Below, piece by piece: positions 7,632 to 16,907 of a stretch of 64,000 bases of DNA. The DNA lies in NCBI RefSeq assembly GCF_042432825.1, contig NZ_JBHLWN010000071.1, positions 104,929-168,928 of the forward strand, written 5' to 3'. Source of the DNA: Gordoniibacillus chartarius. Lineage in GTDB: Bacteria; Bacillota; Bacilli; Paenibacillales; NBRC-103111. The translations under genes were made by a program, and so were the position numbers. A model generated the notes under the pieces. That model was not told the origin of the DNA and did not search any database. It worked only from the letters and a program-made list of their open reading frames with translations. The first letter of the stretch is position 1. Every line of letters begins with the position of its first letter.

Positions 7632-8564
7632 ATGAGTATTTTGATCGATAAGAATACAAAGGTCATTACGCAAGGCATTACCGGCAAAACCGGTTTGTTC
7701 CACACAAAGGGCGGTTTGGACTACGGCACTCAGATGGTTGCAGGCGTAACGCCGGGCAAGGGCGGCCAAAACGTTGAGATTACGCTCGAGAACGGCGAAG
7801 TGAAGCAGGTGCCGATCTATAACAGCGTGATTGAAGCGAAGGAAGCAACCGGAGCTACGGCTTCCGTCATTTACGTTGCTCCTCCGTTCGCGGCAGATTC
7901 CATTATGGAAGCCGTAGACGCCGAGCTGGATCTCGTAATTTGTATTACAGAAGGTATTCCGGTTCTGGATATGGTGAAAGTGAAGCGCTACATGGAAGGC
8001 AAGAAGACCCGTCTGATCGGTCCGAACTGCCCGGGTGTCATTACGCCTGACGAGTGCAAAATCGGCATTATGCCGGGTTATATCCATACGAAGGGGCATG
8101 TCGGCGTCGTTTCGCGTTCCGGTACGCTTACTTACGAGGCTGTTCATCAGCTGACAACCCGCGGCATCGGACAATCGTCCGCTGTCGGTATCGGCGGCGA
8201 CCCGGTTAAAGGCTCCGAGTTCATCGATATCCTGAAGCTGTTTAACGAAGATCCGGATACGTATGCCGTCATCATGATCGGCGAAATCGGCGGTACGGCG
8301 GAAGAAGAAGCGGCGGAGTGGATCGCTGCGAACATGAAGAAGCCGGTAGTCGGCTTCATCGGCGGTAAGACTGCGCCTCCAGGAAAGCGCATGGGCCATG
8401 CCGGTGCGATTATTTCCGGCGGCAAAGGTACAGCGTCCGAAAAGGTCGCTACTTTGGAGCGCTGCGGAATCCGCGTTGCGCCAACACCTTCCGAAATGGG
8501 CTCTACGCTCGTTGCTGTGCTTGAAGAAAAAGGCCTGCTTGACAAATGCATTACCCGCAAGTAA
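7632..8564 (+). CDS. sucD: Succinyl-CoA synthetase alpha subunit
   Basis: SucD binds CoA and carries the phosphorylated histidine. The 310-residue product starts with MSILIDKNTKVITQGITG (CoA-binding Rossmann fold), and the active-site His is H256 in MGHAGAIISGGKGTA. AAGGGG precedes the ATG. A strong terminator follows, so sucCD ends here. Confidence 0.97.
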   Translation: MSILIDKNTKVITQGITGKTGLFHTKGGLDYGTQMVAGVTPGKGGQNVEITLENGEVKQVPIYNSVIEAKEATGATASVIYVAPPFAADSIMEAVDAELDLVICITEGIPVLDMVKVKRYMEGKKTRLIGPNCPGVITPDECKIGIMPGYIHTKGHVGVVSRSGTLTYEAVHQLTTRGIGQSSAVGIGGDPVKGSEFIDILKLFNEDPDTYAVIMIGEIGGTAEEEAAEWIAANMKKPVVGFIGGKTAPPGKRMGHAGAIISGGKGTASEKVATLERCGIRVAPTPSEMGSTLVAVLEEKGLLDKCITRK

Positions 8565-8603
8565 TGTAGTCGTATAAGAACATATTGGCCGGACGAATAG
8601 GTA

Positions 8604-8652
8604 AGCAACCTTTCGCCCCCCGTTATTCGGGGTGTGGAAGGTTGCTTTTTTA
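8604..8652 (+). terminator. Strong intrinsic terminator after sucD
   Basis: GCAACCTT (8605-8612) pairs with AAGGTTGC (8638-8645) around an inner C-run/G-run pairing, followed by six T. It separates sucCD from dprA. Confidence 0.9.
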
Positions 8653-8677
8653 TTTGCCGCCGGAGGAGGAATACATA

Positions 8678-9772
8678 GTGGACGCAAGAGACGTACTGTT
8701 TGGACTGCATGAGCTCAGCGGGATCGGATGGATGACGATGCTGAAGCTAATTCGGGAGGTAGAGCCGCTGACGAGAGTGCTGGATATGAATGAACGCGAA
8801 TTGATTTCACTCGGCTTAAGACGGGATCAGGCGCAAACGATTGTACAGACACTACATGAAACGTTTGTCGAAACCAAACGTAATATGTATAATCAACGCG
8901 GTATCGAGATACTAACTATTGTCGACGAACATTATCCGGATCTTTTGAAGCAAACGATGCAGCCTCCGTGGGTGCTGTATGGAATCGGTCAATGGGCGAA
9001 GCTGTCGATGCCATCCATCGCTATCGTTGGAACGCGGACACCAACCGTCTACGGAAAGAAAGTCACTTTGCAGCTAAGCTCAGCGCTTGCGGCAGCAGGT
9101 CTTAGCATCGTCAGCGGGATGGCCCGGGGGATCGACGGCTGCGCCCACGAGGGCGCATTGTCGGCCGGAGGAAGCACGGTTGCCGTGCTCGGCTGTCCGC
9201 TCGACCGCATTTATCCCCCTGAGCATACCGGGCTGTTTCATGAGATCGCTCGGCGCGGTCTCGTCATTTCGGAATATCCGCTTGGGACGGCGATGAAGAA
9301 GGGCATGTTTCCGATGCGCAACCGGATCATTGCAGGAATCGGACTGGGAACCGTCGTCGTCGAGGCGGCGCAGAAAAGCGGCTCCCTGCTTACAGCCATG
9401 CAGGCGATGGACGAAAGCCGCGATGTTTTCGCCGTTCCCGGACCGATCACGTCGCCCAAAAGCGCCGGAGTAAATCAATTATTGAAGGACGGCACCGCCA
9501 AAATCGTATTGTCTTACGAAGATATAATAGAAGAGTATCGGCGCGTTCTTATAAGCGGCGTTTCCGCCCATCCGCAGCCTGCGAAACCGTCCTTTATGTT
9601 AACCGAAGATGAGCGGCAAGTGTATGACTACATGTCGCTGGATCCGGTAACGGTGGATGAGCTGGTAGGCCTAACCCAATTTACGTTTGGACATTTGCAT
9701 TCAGTTCTGCTATCCTTAATCACGAAAAAGCTGATTCAACCAGTACATGGATCTGCATATATTACAACTTGA
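8678..9772 (+). CDS. dprA: DNA-processing protein DprA (Smf)
   Basis: DprA binds incoming single-stranded DNA during transformation and loads RecA on it. The 364-residue protein has an N-terminal helical region with a helix-hairpin-like start (ELSGIGWMTMLKL), a Rossmann-like core with IAIVGTRTPTVYGKK and SGMARGIDGCAHEGAL, the conserved GMFPMRNRIIAG, and a C-terminal winged-helix tail. Start: GTG at 8678 after GGAGGAGGA; the open frame runs further up through the sucD terminator, where no start is likely. Together with comM it indicates a transformation-related gene set. Its place before topA matches B. subtilis. Confidence 0.95.
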   Translation: MDARDVLFGLHELSGIGWMTMLKLIREVEPLTRVLDMNERELISLGLRRDQAQTIVQTLHETFVETKRNMYNQRGIEILTIVDEHYPDLLKQTMQPPWVLYGIGQWAKLSMPSIAIVGTRTPTVYGKKVTLQLSSALAAAGLSIVSGMARGIDGCAHEGALSAGGSTVAVLGCPLDRIYPPEHTGLFHEIARRGLVISEYPLGTAMKKGMFPMRNRIIAGIGLGTVVVEAAQKSGSLLTAMQAMDESRDVFAVPGPITSPKSAGVNQLLKDGTAKIVLSYEDIIEEYRRVLISGVSAHPQPAKPSFMLTEDERQVYDYMSLDPVTVDELVGLTQFTFGHLHSVLLSLITKKLIQPVHGSAYITT

Positions 9773-9824
9773 AACTTTTTCTATTTCCTGCACTTTCTAC
9801 AACTATAGAGGGAGGGGACGGTCT

Positions 9825-11933
9825 ATGGCGGATTGTTTGGTGATCGTAGAATCGCCGGCCAAGGCGAAGACGATCGGCAAATATTTAGGCAGCAAATTTA
9901 TCGTCAAAGCCTCCATGGGACACATTCGAGACCTACCCAAGAGTCAAATGGGCGTCGAGATCGAAAACGGATTTGAGCCGAAATACATTACCATTCGGGG
10001 CAAAGGTTCCGTATTGAAGGAATTGAAGGATGCCCGCAAGAAAGTTAAAAAAGTATATCTCGCAGCCGACCCTGACCGTGAAGGGGAAGCGATTGCATGG
10101 CACCTGGCGCACTATTTGGAGCTGTCACAGGAAGAAGATTGCCGTGTCGTATTTAACGAGATTACGAAGCAGGCCGTGAAGGACGCTTTCAAATCGCCTC
10201 GTAAAATCAATCAAGATCTCGTCAATGCACAGCAGGCCCGGCGAATTTTAGACCGGTTAGTCGGATACAAGATTAGCCCATTATTATGGAAGAAAGTGAA
10301 AAAGGGCCTGTCTGCAGGACGCGTTCAATCCGTTGCGGTCAAGCTGATCATGGATCGCGAGAATGAAATCAAGGCATTCATTCCCGAAGAATATTGGTCG
10401 ATTACGGCGGGTCTGGCGATTAATGGCGCGAACTTCGAGGCGAAGTTCCACGCGTGGAACGAAATCAAGGAGCTTCACTCCGAGGCTGAGGTGAAGGAAG
10501 TGCTCGCGGCCATAGGTTCGCAGCCGTTCCTCGTCTCGGAAGTGAAGGAGAAGGAGCGCCAGCGTAACCCCGCTGCACCGTTCATTACTTCGACGCTGCA
10601 GCAGGAAGCCGCACGCAAGCTCAATTTCCGGGCGGCCAAGACGATGTCCGTCGCTCAACAGCTGTACGAAGGCATCGATCTCGGTAAAGAAGGTACGGTC
10701 GGTCTCATTACGTATATGCGTACGGACTCGACCCGGATTTCGCCGGTTGCCCAAGAAGAAGCGAAAGCGTATATCGTAGGCAAGTACGGCTCGGATTACG
10801 TTCCGGAAACGCCGCGGAATTACACAAAGAAGAACGCGAATGCGCAGGATGCGCACGAAGGCATACGTCCAAGCTCCGTTGAACGTGATCCGGAGTCGAT
10901 CAAGGAATATTTAAGCCGCGATCAGTATCGTTTGTATAAGCTGATTTGGGAGCGCTTTGTTGCGAGCCAAATGTCTTCCGCCGTGCTGGATACGATGACA
11001 GTCGATCTGAAAGCCGGAGAAGTCACATTCCGGGCGGCAGGCTCCAAGCTGAAATTTCCGGGCTTCATGAAAGTGTATGTAGAAGGCAACGACGACGGAA
11101 CGACGGAAGAGGACAAGCTGCTGCCGCCGCTTCGCATTGGTGACGAGACGAAAACGAACGTAATCGATCCGAAGCAGCACTTCACGCAGCCGCCGCCTCG
11201 ATATACCGAAGCCAGACTGGTTAGGGCGCTGGAAGAGATGGGCATCGGACGCCCGAGCACATATGCTCCGACGCTGGAAACGATTCAGAAACGCGGTTAT
11301 GTAGCGATCGAGGAAAAGAAGTTCGTGCCTACGGAGCTTGGCGAGCTCGTTATCCAGCAGATGGAGCAGTTCTTCCCGGAAATATTGGACGTCGAGTTTA
11401 CGGCCCAGATGGAAGGCGAGCTCGACCATGTCGAAGAGGGGAAAGAAGATTGGGTACGCGTGCTCGATCAATTTTATTCCTCCTTCGAGAAGCGTCTTGA
11501 GGTTGCTGAGGAAGAAATGAAAGAAATCGAAATCCAGGATGAGATTTCGGATATTGCATGTGAAAAGTGCGGGCAGCATATGGTGTACAAGATGGGCAGG
11601 TTCGGCAAGTTTCTGGCCTGCTCCGGGTTCCCGGACTGTCGCAATACGAAACCGATCGTCAAGGATATCGGCGTTACTTGCACAAAATGCAAGGAAGGGC
11701 ACATCGTAGAACGGCGCAGCAAGAAGGGGCGCGTTTTCTTCGGCTGCGACCGGTATCCGGAGTGCGATTTCGTATCGTGGGATAAGCCGGTTGAAGCGCC
11801 TTGTCCGGATTGCGGCGCTATGCTGGTCGAGAAGCGGACGAAGTCCGGCGGTACAGTGCAGTGCACGGCCTGCGACTTTAAAGACGAATTGAAGGAAGAA
11901 GCGGCGGACGATTACGCCGCGATTGAAGATTAG
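9825..11933 (+). CDS. topA: DNA topoisomerase I
   Basis: TopA relaxes negative supercoils by a single-strand break. The 702-residue protein begins with the TOPRIM domain (VIVESPAKAKTIGKYLG, then AADPDREGEAIAWHL). The catalytic tyrosine is Y297 in LITYMRTDSTR. Three C-terminal Cys4 zinc ribbons follow (CEKC..C, CTKC..C, CPDC..C), and the end is acidic. Start: the ATG at 9825 follows GAGGGAGGGG; the upstream extension overlaps dprA and lacks a site. trmFO follows after 12 nt. Confidence 0.97.
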   Translation: MADCLVIVESPAKAKTIGKYLGSKFIVKASMGHIRDLPKSQMGVEIENGFEPKYITIRGKGSVLKELKDARKKVKKVYLAADPDREGEAIAWHLAHYLELSQEEDCRVVFNEITKQAVKDAFKSPRKINQDLVNAQQARRILDRLVGYKISPLLWKKVKKGLSAGRVQSVAVKLIMDRENEIKAFIPEEYWSITAGLAINGANFEAKFHAWNEIKELHSEAEVKEVLAAIGSQPFLVSEVKEKERQRNPAAPFITSTLQQEAARKLNFRAAKTMSVAQQLYEGIDLGKEGTVGLITYMRTDSTRISPVAQEEAKAYIVGKYGSDYVPETPRNYTKKNANAQDAHEGIRPSSVERDPESIKEYLSRDQYRLYKLIWERFVASQMSSAVLDTMTVDLKAGEVTFRAAGSKLKFPGFMKVYVEGNDDGTTEEDKLLPPLRIGDETKTNVIDPKQHFTQPPPRYTEARLVRALEEMGIGRPSTYAPTLETIQKRGYVAIEEKKFVPTELGELVIQQMEQFFPEILDVEFTAQMEGELDHVEEGKEDWVRVLDQFYSSFEKRLEVAEEEMKEIEIQDEISDIACEKCGQHMVYKMGRFGKFLACSGFPDCRNTKPIVKDIGVTCTKCKEGHIVERRSKKGRVFFGCDRYPECDFVSWDKPVEAPCPDCGAMLVEKRTKSGGTVQCTACDFKDELKEEAADDYAAIED

Positions 11934-11945
11934 GAGTTGGAACGA

Positions 11946-13268
11946 TTGGCATCTGAGCAGAGAGTAACCGTCATCGGAGCAGGTCTGGCCGGCAGCGAAG
12001 CCGCCTGGCAGATCGCTTCGCAGGGGGTTCCGGTGACGCTGTATGAGATGCGCCCGGTAGTGAAGACACCGGCGCATATTACCGACAAATTCGCCGAGCT
12101 TGTATGCAGTAATTCACTGCGGGCAAACGGTTTAACGAATGCGGTAGGCGTATTGAAGGAAGAAATGCGCCGCATGAATTCGCTTATTTTGGCAAGCGCC
12201 GACCGTCACGCCGTACCGGCGGGCGGAGCGCTTGCGGTAGACCGCGATAACTTCTCGGGAGCAGTGACGAGTGCACTGCGCGAGCATCCTCTCATCGAAG
12301 TGCGCAACGAAGAGCTGCAGGACATACCGGAAGGCATCGTCATCGTCGCAAGCGGCCCGCTGACTTCCCCGGCACTGTCGCAGAAGCTGCAGGAGCTGCT
12401 CGGCGAGACGTATTTATATTTCTATGATGCAGCGGCGCCGATAGTCGAAAAAGATTCGATCGATATGAACAAGGTATATCTCGCTTCCCGATACGACAAA
12501 GGAGAAGCGGCCTATCTCAACTGTCCGATGACGGAAGAGGAATTTAACGTTTTCTATGATGCGTTAATCACTGCGGAGGTTGCAGCAGTTAAGGACTTCG
12601 AGAAGGAAATTTATTTCGAAGGCTGCATGCCGATCGAAGTGATGGCTAAGCGCGGCAAGCAGACGGTTCTGTTCGGGCCGATGAAGCCGGTAGGCCTAAT
12701 TAACCCGCATACCGGAAAGCTCCCATATGCGGTCGTGCAGCTGAGGCAGGACAATGCGGCGGGAACGCTGTACAATCTGGTCGGCTTCCAGACGCATCTG
12801 AAGTGGGGGGAGCAAAAACGTGTGCTTTCGCTCATTCCCGGTTTGGAAAACGCCGAATTCGTCCGTTACGGTGTCATGCATCGCAACACGTTCATCAATT
12901 CTCCGCGGCTGCTTAAACCAACGTATCAATGGAAAGGCGCCGACCGCATCTTCTTTGCGGGACAAATGACCGGGGTCGAAGGCTACGTCGAATCGGCGGC
13001 CTCCGGACTGATCGCAGGTCTGAATGCAGGGCGGTTGGCCCGCGGCGAGCCACTGCTCGTGCTACCATCCGAGACAGTGCTTGGAGCGATGGCGCACTAC
13101 ATTACGACGGCGGATTACTCGCATTTCCAGCCGATGAATGCAAACTTCGGATTGCTGCCGCCGCTTCCGGGGAAGTTTAAAGGCAAGAAGCTCAAGAACG
13201 AGCAGCTGGCGGCGCGGGCAATCGATTCGATTGCGCAGTTTGCGCAGCAGGAAGTTCTTAACGCTTGA
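11946..13268 (+). CDS. trmFO: tRNA m5U54 methyltransferase, folate-dependent
   Basis: TrmFO makes 5-methyluridine at position 54 of the tRNA T-loop using methylene-tetrahydrofolate and FAD. The product, about 440 residues, begins with the FAD-binding GAGLAGSEAAWQ motif and has the family blocks CSNSLRANGLTNAVGVLKEEMR and a C-terminal FAGQMTGVEGYVESAASG. Start: a TTG at 11946 is chosen, 9 nt after TAGGAG; a TTG at 11937 touches that site. In B. subtilis a recombinase gene (codV/xerC) follows; here there is none. Confidence 0.95.
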   Translation: MASEQRVTVIGAGLAGSEAAWQIASQGVPVTLYEMRPVVKTPAHITDKFAELVCSNSLRANGLTNAVGVLKEEMRRMNSLILASADRHAVPAGGALAVDRDNFSGAVTSALREHPLIEVRNEELQDIPEGIVIVASGPLTSPALSQKLQELLGETYLYFYDAAAPIVEKDSIDMNKVYLASRYDKGEAAYLNCPMTEEEFNVFYDALITAEVAAVKDFEKEIYFEGCMPIEVMAKRGKQTVLFGPMKPVGLINPHTGKLPYAVVQLRQDNAAGTLYNLVGFQTHLKWGEQKRVLSLIPGLENAEFVRYGVMHRNTFINSPRLLKPTYQWKGADRIFFAGQMTGVEGYVESAASGLIAGLNAGRLARGEPLLVLPSETVLGAMAHYITTADYSHFQPMNANFGLLPPLPGKFKGKKLKNEQLAARAIDSIAQFAQQEVLNA

Positions 13269-13385
13269 AGTGATTCCAATGGCTGTGCTACGATGGTGAG
13301 GCTGTATCTGTTATCGGTTGTAAGATATTGTCGAAAACTGACCATTGGACAAACAGGCAGTCCACGTTCATATTTTTCATGACGG

Positions 13386-13419
13386 CAGCGAATGGACTCA
13401 GCGATTCGCTGTTTTCTTT
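13386..13419 (+). terminator. Intrinsic terminator before hslV
   Basis: CAGCGAAT (13386-13393) pairs perfectly with ATTCGCTG (13404-13411), followed by TTTTCTTT. It probably ends the topA-trmFO transcript. It lies only 44 nt before hslV, so a role as attenuator for hslVU-codY is also possible. The rest of the 13269-13462 gap shows no gene. Confidence 0.7.
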
Positions 13420-13462
13420 CCATTCATAGCTAAAAATTTATTTAACGAGGAGCGATACAGCG

Positions 13463-14005
13463 ATGGACTCCTTTCACGCGACCACCATATTCGGCATTCG
13501 CCATCAAGGTAAAGGCGCAATTGCCGGAGACGGTCAGGTAACTTTCGGCAACAGCATGGTCATGAAAAGTACGGCGAAAAAGGTACGCAGACTTTACCGC
13601 GGGAAAGTGTTAGCAGGCTTCGCCGGCTCGGTAGCGGATGCGATTACGCTGTTTGAGAAGTTTGAAGCGAAGCTGGAAGAGCATCACGGCAATTTGCAGC
13701 GGGCGGCCGTCGAGCTGGCCAAGGAATGGCGCTCGGACCGCGTCTTGCGCAGGCTCGAGGCGATGATGATCGTGATGGACGCTACAGGGTTGCTGCTTAT
13801 TTCTGGAACAGGCGAGATCATCGAGCCCGATGACGGTATTTTGGCAATTGGCTCAGGCGGCAGCTTCGCGCTCGCGGCAGGGCGGGCGCTGCACCGGCAT
13901 GCACCGAACATGAGCGCGAAGGAGATCGCGAAGGCTGCGCTCGAAATGGCTGCCGACATCTGCGTCTTTACGAATCACAACATTATCGTGGAGGAGATCG
14001 AATAA
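13463..14005 (+). CDS. hslV: HslV (ClpQ/CodW) peptidase subunit
   Basis: HslV is the proteasome-like peptidase of the HslUV protease. The 180-residue protein carries GDGQVTFGNSMVMK, GKVLAGFAGSVADAITL and the C-terminal GGSFALAAGRAL. The N-terminus is MDSFHATTIFG: the TTI tripeptide that forms the nucleophile end in the E. coli enzyme is preceded by six residues. B. subtilis has Ser at position 2, but here position 2 is Asp and Ser is third, so processing to Thr7 or a variant nucleophile must be considered. GAGGAG precedes the ATG. hslU starts 1 nt after the stop. Confidence 0.95.
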   Translation: MDSFHATTIFGIRHQGKGAIAGDGQVTFGNSMVMKSTAKKVRRLYRGKVLAGFAGSVADAITLFEKFEAKLEEHHGNLQRAAVELAKEWRSDRVLRRLEAMMIVMDATGLLLISGTGEIIEPDDGILAIGSGGSFALAAGRALHRHAPNMSAKEIAKAALEMAADICVFTNHNIIVEEIE

Positions 14006-14006
14006 G

Positions 14007-15416
14007 ATGAAGAACAACTCCTTGACACCGCGAGAAATTGTGCAAGAACTGGACAAGTACATTGTAGGCCAGAAGAAAGCCAAGAAATCGGTGGCCGTTG
14101 CGCTGCGCAACCGTTACCGCCGCAGTCTGCTTGAAGAATCGCTGCGGGAAGAGATCGTACCGAAAAACATTTTGATGATCGGCCCTACCGGCGTGGGGAA
14201 GACGGAAATCGCACGCAGGCTTGCTAAGCTTGTCGGTGCGCCGTTCGTTAAGGTGGAAGCGACGAAGTTTACGGAAGTCGGCTATGTTGGCCGCGATGTA
14301 GAGTCGATGGTTCGCGATCTTGTTGAAACGTCGATTCGGATGGTGAAAGCGGAACGGATGGAGAAGCTGAAGGACCGCGCCGAAAAACTCGCAAACGACC
14401 GACTGGTCATTTTGTTGGCTCCGAGTCCTAATAAAAGCAAGCCGCAAAAAAATCCGTTCGAAATGCTGTTCGGCGGCAACGCAGGGGCCAACACAACGGC
14501 GGAGCCGGCGGACGACGACCGCGATGCCGGTCTTGCTGCCCGACGTCAGCAAGTGCGCGAGCAGCTGGCACGCGGCGAGCTGGAAAACGAACAGGTTGAA
14601 ATTGAAGTCGAAGACCATACCCCCAATATGCTCGATATGCTGGGCGGCGGACAGGCCGGCGAGCAAATGGGCATGAACATGCAAGAGATGTTCGGCTCCT
14701 TGATGCCGAAGAAGACGAAGAAGCGTAAGCTGCCGGTTAAAGAGGCGCGCAAAGCTTTGACGCAGGAAGAAGCTCAGAAGCTGCTTGATATGGACGACGT
14801 CATTCAGGATGCTGTCGCGAGGGCCGAGCAGTCCGGCATTATTTTCATCGATGAGATCGATAAAATAGCAAGCGCGGGTCGCGGAGGCGGTCCTGACGTA
14901 TCCCGGGAGGGTGTACAGCGAGATATTCTTCCGATTGTCGAAGGCTCGACCGTCATGACCAAGTACGGCCCGGTGAAGACGGATTATGTGCTGTTCATCG
15001 CCGCGGGGGCGTTCCATGTCTCCAAGCCGTCGGATTTGATTCCGGAGCTGCAAGGACGGTTCCCGATTCGCGTGGAGCTGAGTTCACTGACGCTCGAGGA
15101 CTTCGTATCGATTTTGACCGAGCCGAAGAACGCACTCACGAACCAGTATACGGCGCTGCTGCAAACGGAAGGCATCAAAGTGACGTTCGCTCCCGAAGCC
15201 ATACGCGAGTTAGCCCGCATCGCGGCGGACGTCAATCAAAACACCGAAAATATCGGGGCTCGCAGGCTGCATACGATTTTGGAAAAGCTGCTGGAAGACT
15301 TGTCGTTCGAAGCGCCTGACATCACTTTAGAGGAAATCGTCATCTCTCCGGAATACGTTCGCGAGAAGCTGGGAGATATCGCGCAGAACCGCGATTTGAG
15401 TCAATATATTTTGTAA
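14007..15416 (+). CDS. hslU: HslU (ClpY) ATPase subunit
   Basis: HslU is the AAA+ unfoldase that feeds HslV. The 469-residue protein has Walker A GPTGVGKTE, an inserted I domain (roughly residues 110-245, rich in Met, Gly and charged residues), Walker B GIIFIDEIDKIA, and the sensor region GARRLHTILEKLLEDLSFEA near the end. The C-terminus DLSQYIL is the tail that docks into HslV. The ATG is 1 nt beyond hslV, with GGAGGAG inside the hslV end. Confidence 0.97.
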   Translation: MKNNSLTPREIVQELDKYIVGQKKAKKSVAVALRNRYRRSLLEESLREEIVPKNILMIGPTGVGKTEIARRLAKLVGAPFVKVEATKFTEVGYVGRDVESMVRDLVETSIRMVKAERMEKLKDRAEKLANDRLVILLAPSPNKSKPQKNPFEMLFGGNAGANTTAEPADDDRDAGLAARRQQVREQLARGELENEQVEIEVEDHTPNMLDMLGGGQAGEQMGMNMQEMFGSLMPKKTKKRKLPVKEARKALTQEEAQKLLDMDDVIQDAVARAEQSGIIFIDEIDKIASAGRGGGPDVSREGVQRDILPIVEGSTVMTKYGPVKTDYVLFIAAGAFHVSKPSDLIPELQGRFPIRVELSSLTLEDFVSILTEPKNALTNQYTALLQTEGIKVTFAPEAIRELARIAADVNQNTENIGARRLHTILEKLLEDLSFEAPDITLEEIVISPEYVREKLGDIAQNRDLSQYIL

Positions 15417-15447
15417 TGCAGATATGCAATAGCAGGAGGCACCCGAC

Positions 15448-16227
15448 ATGACGTTACTAATGAAAACCCGGAGGCTCACAAGACTCCTTCAGAACGAAGC
15501 CGGACATGCCGTGAATTTCATGGATATGGCCGAGGTGCTGCGGGAGACGATTGCCGCTAACACCTATGTCGTGAGCCGTAAAGGAAAAATCCTCGGCTTT
15601 GCGCTTACGAATGACGTTCAGTCGGTGGAGACCGGCCTTATGGTGCAGGAACGCCGTTTCAAGGATGAATATAATGAGATTCTCATGAAGGTAGACACGA
15701 CGGCCAGCGACAACGACAACGACCCGTTGAAAAATTTGACGGCGAAGGTCGGAAACATGTTCGAATTCAAGCATTTAATGATCGTGCCGATCGTCGGGGG
15801 CGGGACAAGGCTAGGGACTTTAGTCCTATCCCGCAAGCAATCGCCGTTCGTTGACGACGATATGATTATAGCTGAATATGGTTCCACAGTAGTGGCAATG
15901 GAGATTCTTCGGATGCGTTCGGAGGAAATCGAGCTGGAAGCACGGAGCAAAGCGGTCGTTCAAGTGGCGGTCGGTTCTCTATCGTTCAGTGAGCTTGAAG
16001 CTGTCGAACATATTTTTGAAGAGCTCGATGGCAATGAGGGACTGCTTGTAGCTAGCAAGATTGCCGACCGTGTCGGCATTACACGCTCCGTTATCGTGAA
16101 CGCACTCCGCAAACTGGAGAGCGCAGGCGTCATCGACACTCGTTCGCTTGGAATGAAAGGCACGTACATCCGGATTTTGAACGACCAGCTCGTTCAGGGA
16201 ATCGAGCAGGTGAAGGCGAAGTCATAA
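15448..16227 (+). CDS. codY: Global transcription regulator CodY
   Basis: CodY senses branched-chain amino acids and GTP and represses genes of nutrient limitation, including motility in B. subtilis. The 259-residue protein has the N-terminal GAF-type ligand domain (TRRLTRLLQNEAGHAVNFMDMA is part of it) and a C-terminal winged helix-turn-helix (SKIADRVGITRSVIVNALRK). AGGAGG precedes the ATG. It is the last gene of the hslVU run; a terminator separates it from the fla/che cluster. Confidence 0.97.
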   Translation: MTLLMKTRRLTRLLQNEAGHAVNFMDMAEVLRETIAANTYVVSRKGKILGFALTNDVQSVETGLMVQERRFKDEYNEILMKVDTTASDNDNDPLKNLTAKVGNMFEFKHLMIVPIVGGGTRLGTLVLSRKQSPFVDDDMIIAEYGSTVVAMEILRMRSEEIELEARSKAVVQVAVGSLSFSELEAVEHIFEELDGNEGLLVASKIADRVGITRSVIVNALRKLESAGVIDTRSLGMKGTYIRILNDQLVQGIEQVKAKS

Positions 16228-16278
16228 TTTTCCTATGTAATAAGCACTAATTTCATAAAGTTCGTTGTATATTACTGA

Positions 16279-16309
16279 AAGCTCCGTCTGTTGGGATGGG
16301 GCTTTTTTC
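16279..16309 (+). terminator. Intrinsic terminator after codY
   Basis: AAGCTCC (16279-16285) pairs with GGGGCTT (16298-16304), with one G-T pair, and runs into a T tract. It separates codY from the flagellar cluster. Confidence 0.75.
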
Positions 16310-16395
16310 TTATTGCCAGAAGTGACGAATTCCAGCATGATAGTACATATCGCCTGAGTCTGCGGGGCAAAGGCGCTCCTACATTCTGACAAGCG

Positions 16396-16404
16396 TGTTA
16401 CAAT
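16396..16404 (+). promoter_or_regulatory. Extended -10 promoter candidate for the fla/che cluster
   Basis: TGTTACAAT matches the extended -10 form and lies 93 nt before flgB, with a T-rich stretch after it. No clear -35 box and no convincing sigma-D promoter were seen in the 16310-16496 gap. It is the best candidate for the head of the whole cluster. Confidence 0.4.
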
Positions 16405-16496
16405 TTTTTTTAGAAATACGTCGAATTGTAGGAGGAGAATTAAGAACACATGTGGAATACAGATGAGGAACAAACAGCGAAAGAGGGAAAAGTGTG

Positions 16497-16904
16497 ATGG
16501 TTTTGCTGAACAAGCCGGGCTTTACGATGATGGAACGCTCGCTCGACGCCTCCGCACTTCGACAAAAAGTGATAGCGAATAACATCGCGAATGTGGATAC
16601 GCCTAATTTTAAACGTTCGGATGTGCTGTTCGAGGAATTGCTGGAGAATGAAATGAACGGCGGGGTGTCGGGAATTGTCGGTAATCGCACAAACCCTCGT
16701 CACTTCTATATCGGCAACCGGTCGGCACAAGTTGAGGCGAAAATTCAAACGGACGAGTCGACCACTATGAACAACAACATGAATAACGTCGACGTCGATT
16801 ACGAGATGTCTTTGCTCGCCAAGAATCAACTCCGCTACAATGTTATGATTCAGCAGGTGAATGCGGATTTTCAAAAGCTGCGCACGGTTCTCGGGGGGAG
16901 ATAA
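16497..16904 (+). CDS. flgB: Flagellar basal-body rod protein FlgB
   Basis: FlgB forms the proximal rod. The 135-residue protein has the rod/hook N-terminal motif ALRQKVIANNIANVDTPNFKR and a C-terminal helix (LLAKNQLRYNVMIQQVN) that pairs with it in the assembled rod. The ATG at 16497 is preferred to a GTG at 16494 on spacing from GAGGG. It is the first gene of the fla/che cluster; flgC follows after 3 nt. Confidence 0.95.
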   Translation: MVLLNKPGFTMMERSLDASALRQKVIANNIANVDTPNFKRSDVLFEELLENEMNGGVSGIVGNRTNPRHFYIGNRSAQVEAKIQTDESTTMNNNMNNVDVDYEMSLLAKNQLRYNVMIQQVNADFQKLRTVLGGR

Positions 16905-16907
16905 TGT

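Noticed and set aside
16403..16419. Possible CodY box near the head of the fla/che cluster
   Set aside because: Against AATTTTCWGAAAATT about six of fifteen positions differ in the best alignment, too many to call, although CodY is known to act on this promoter in B. subtilis.
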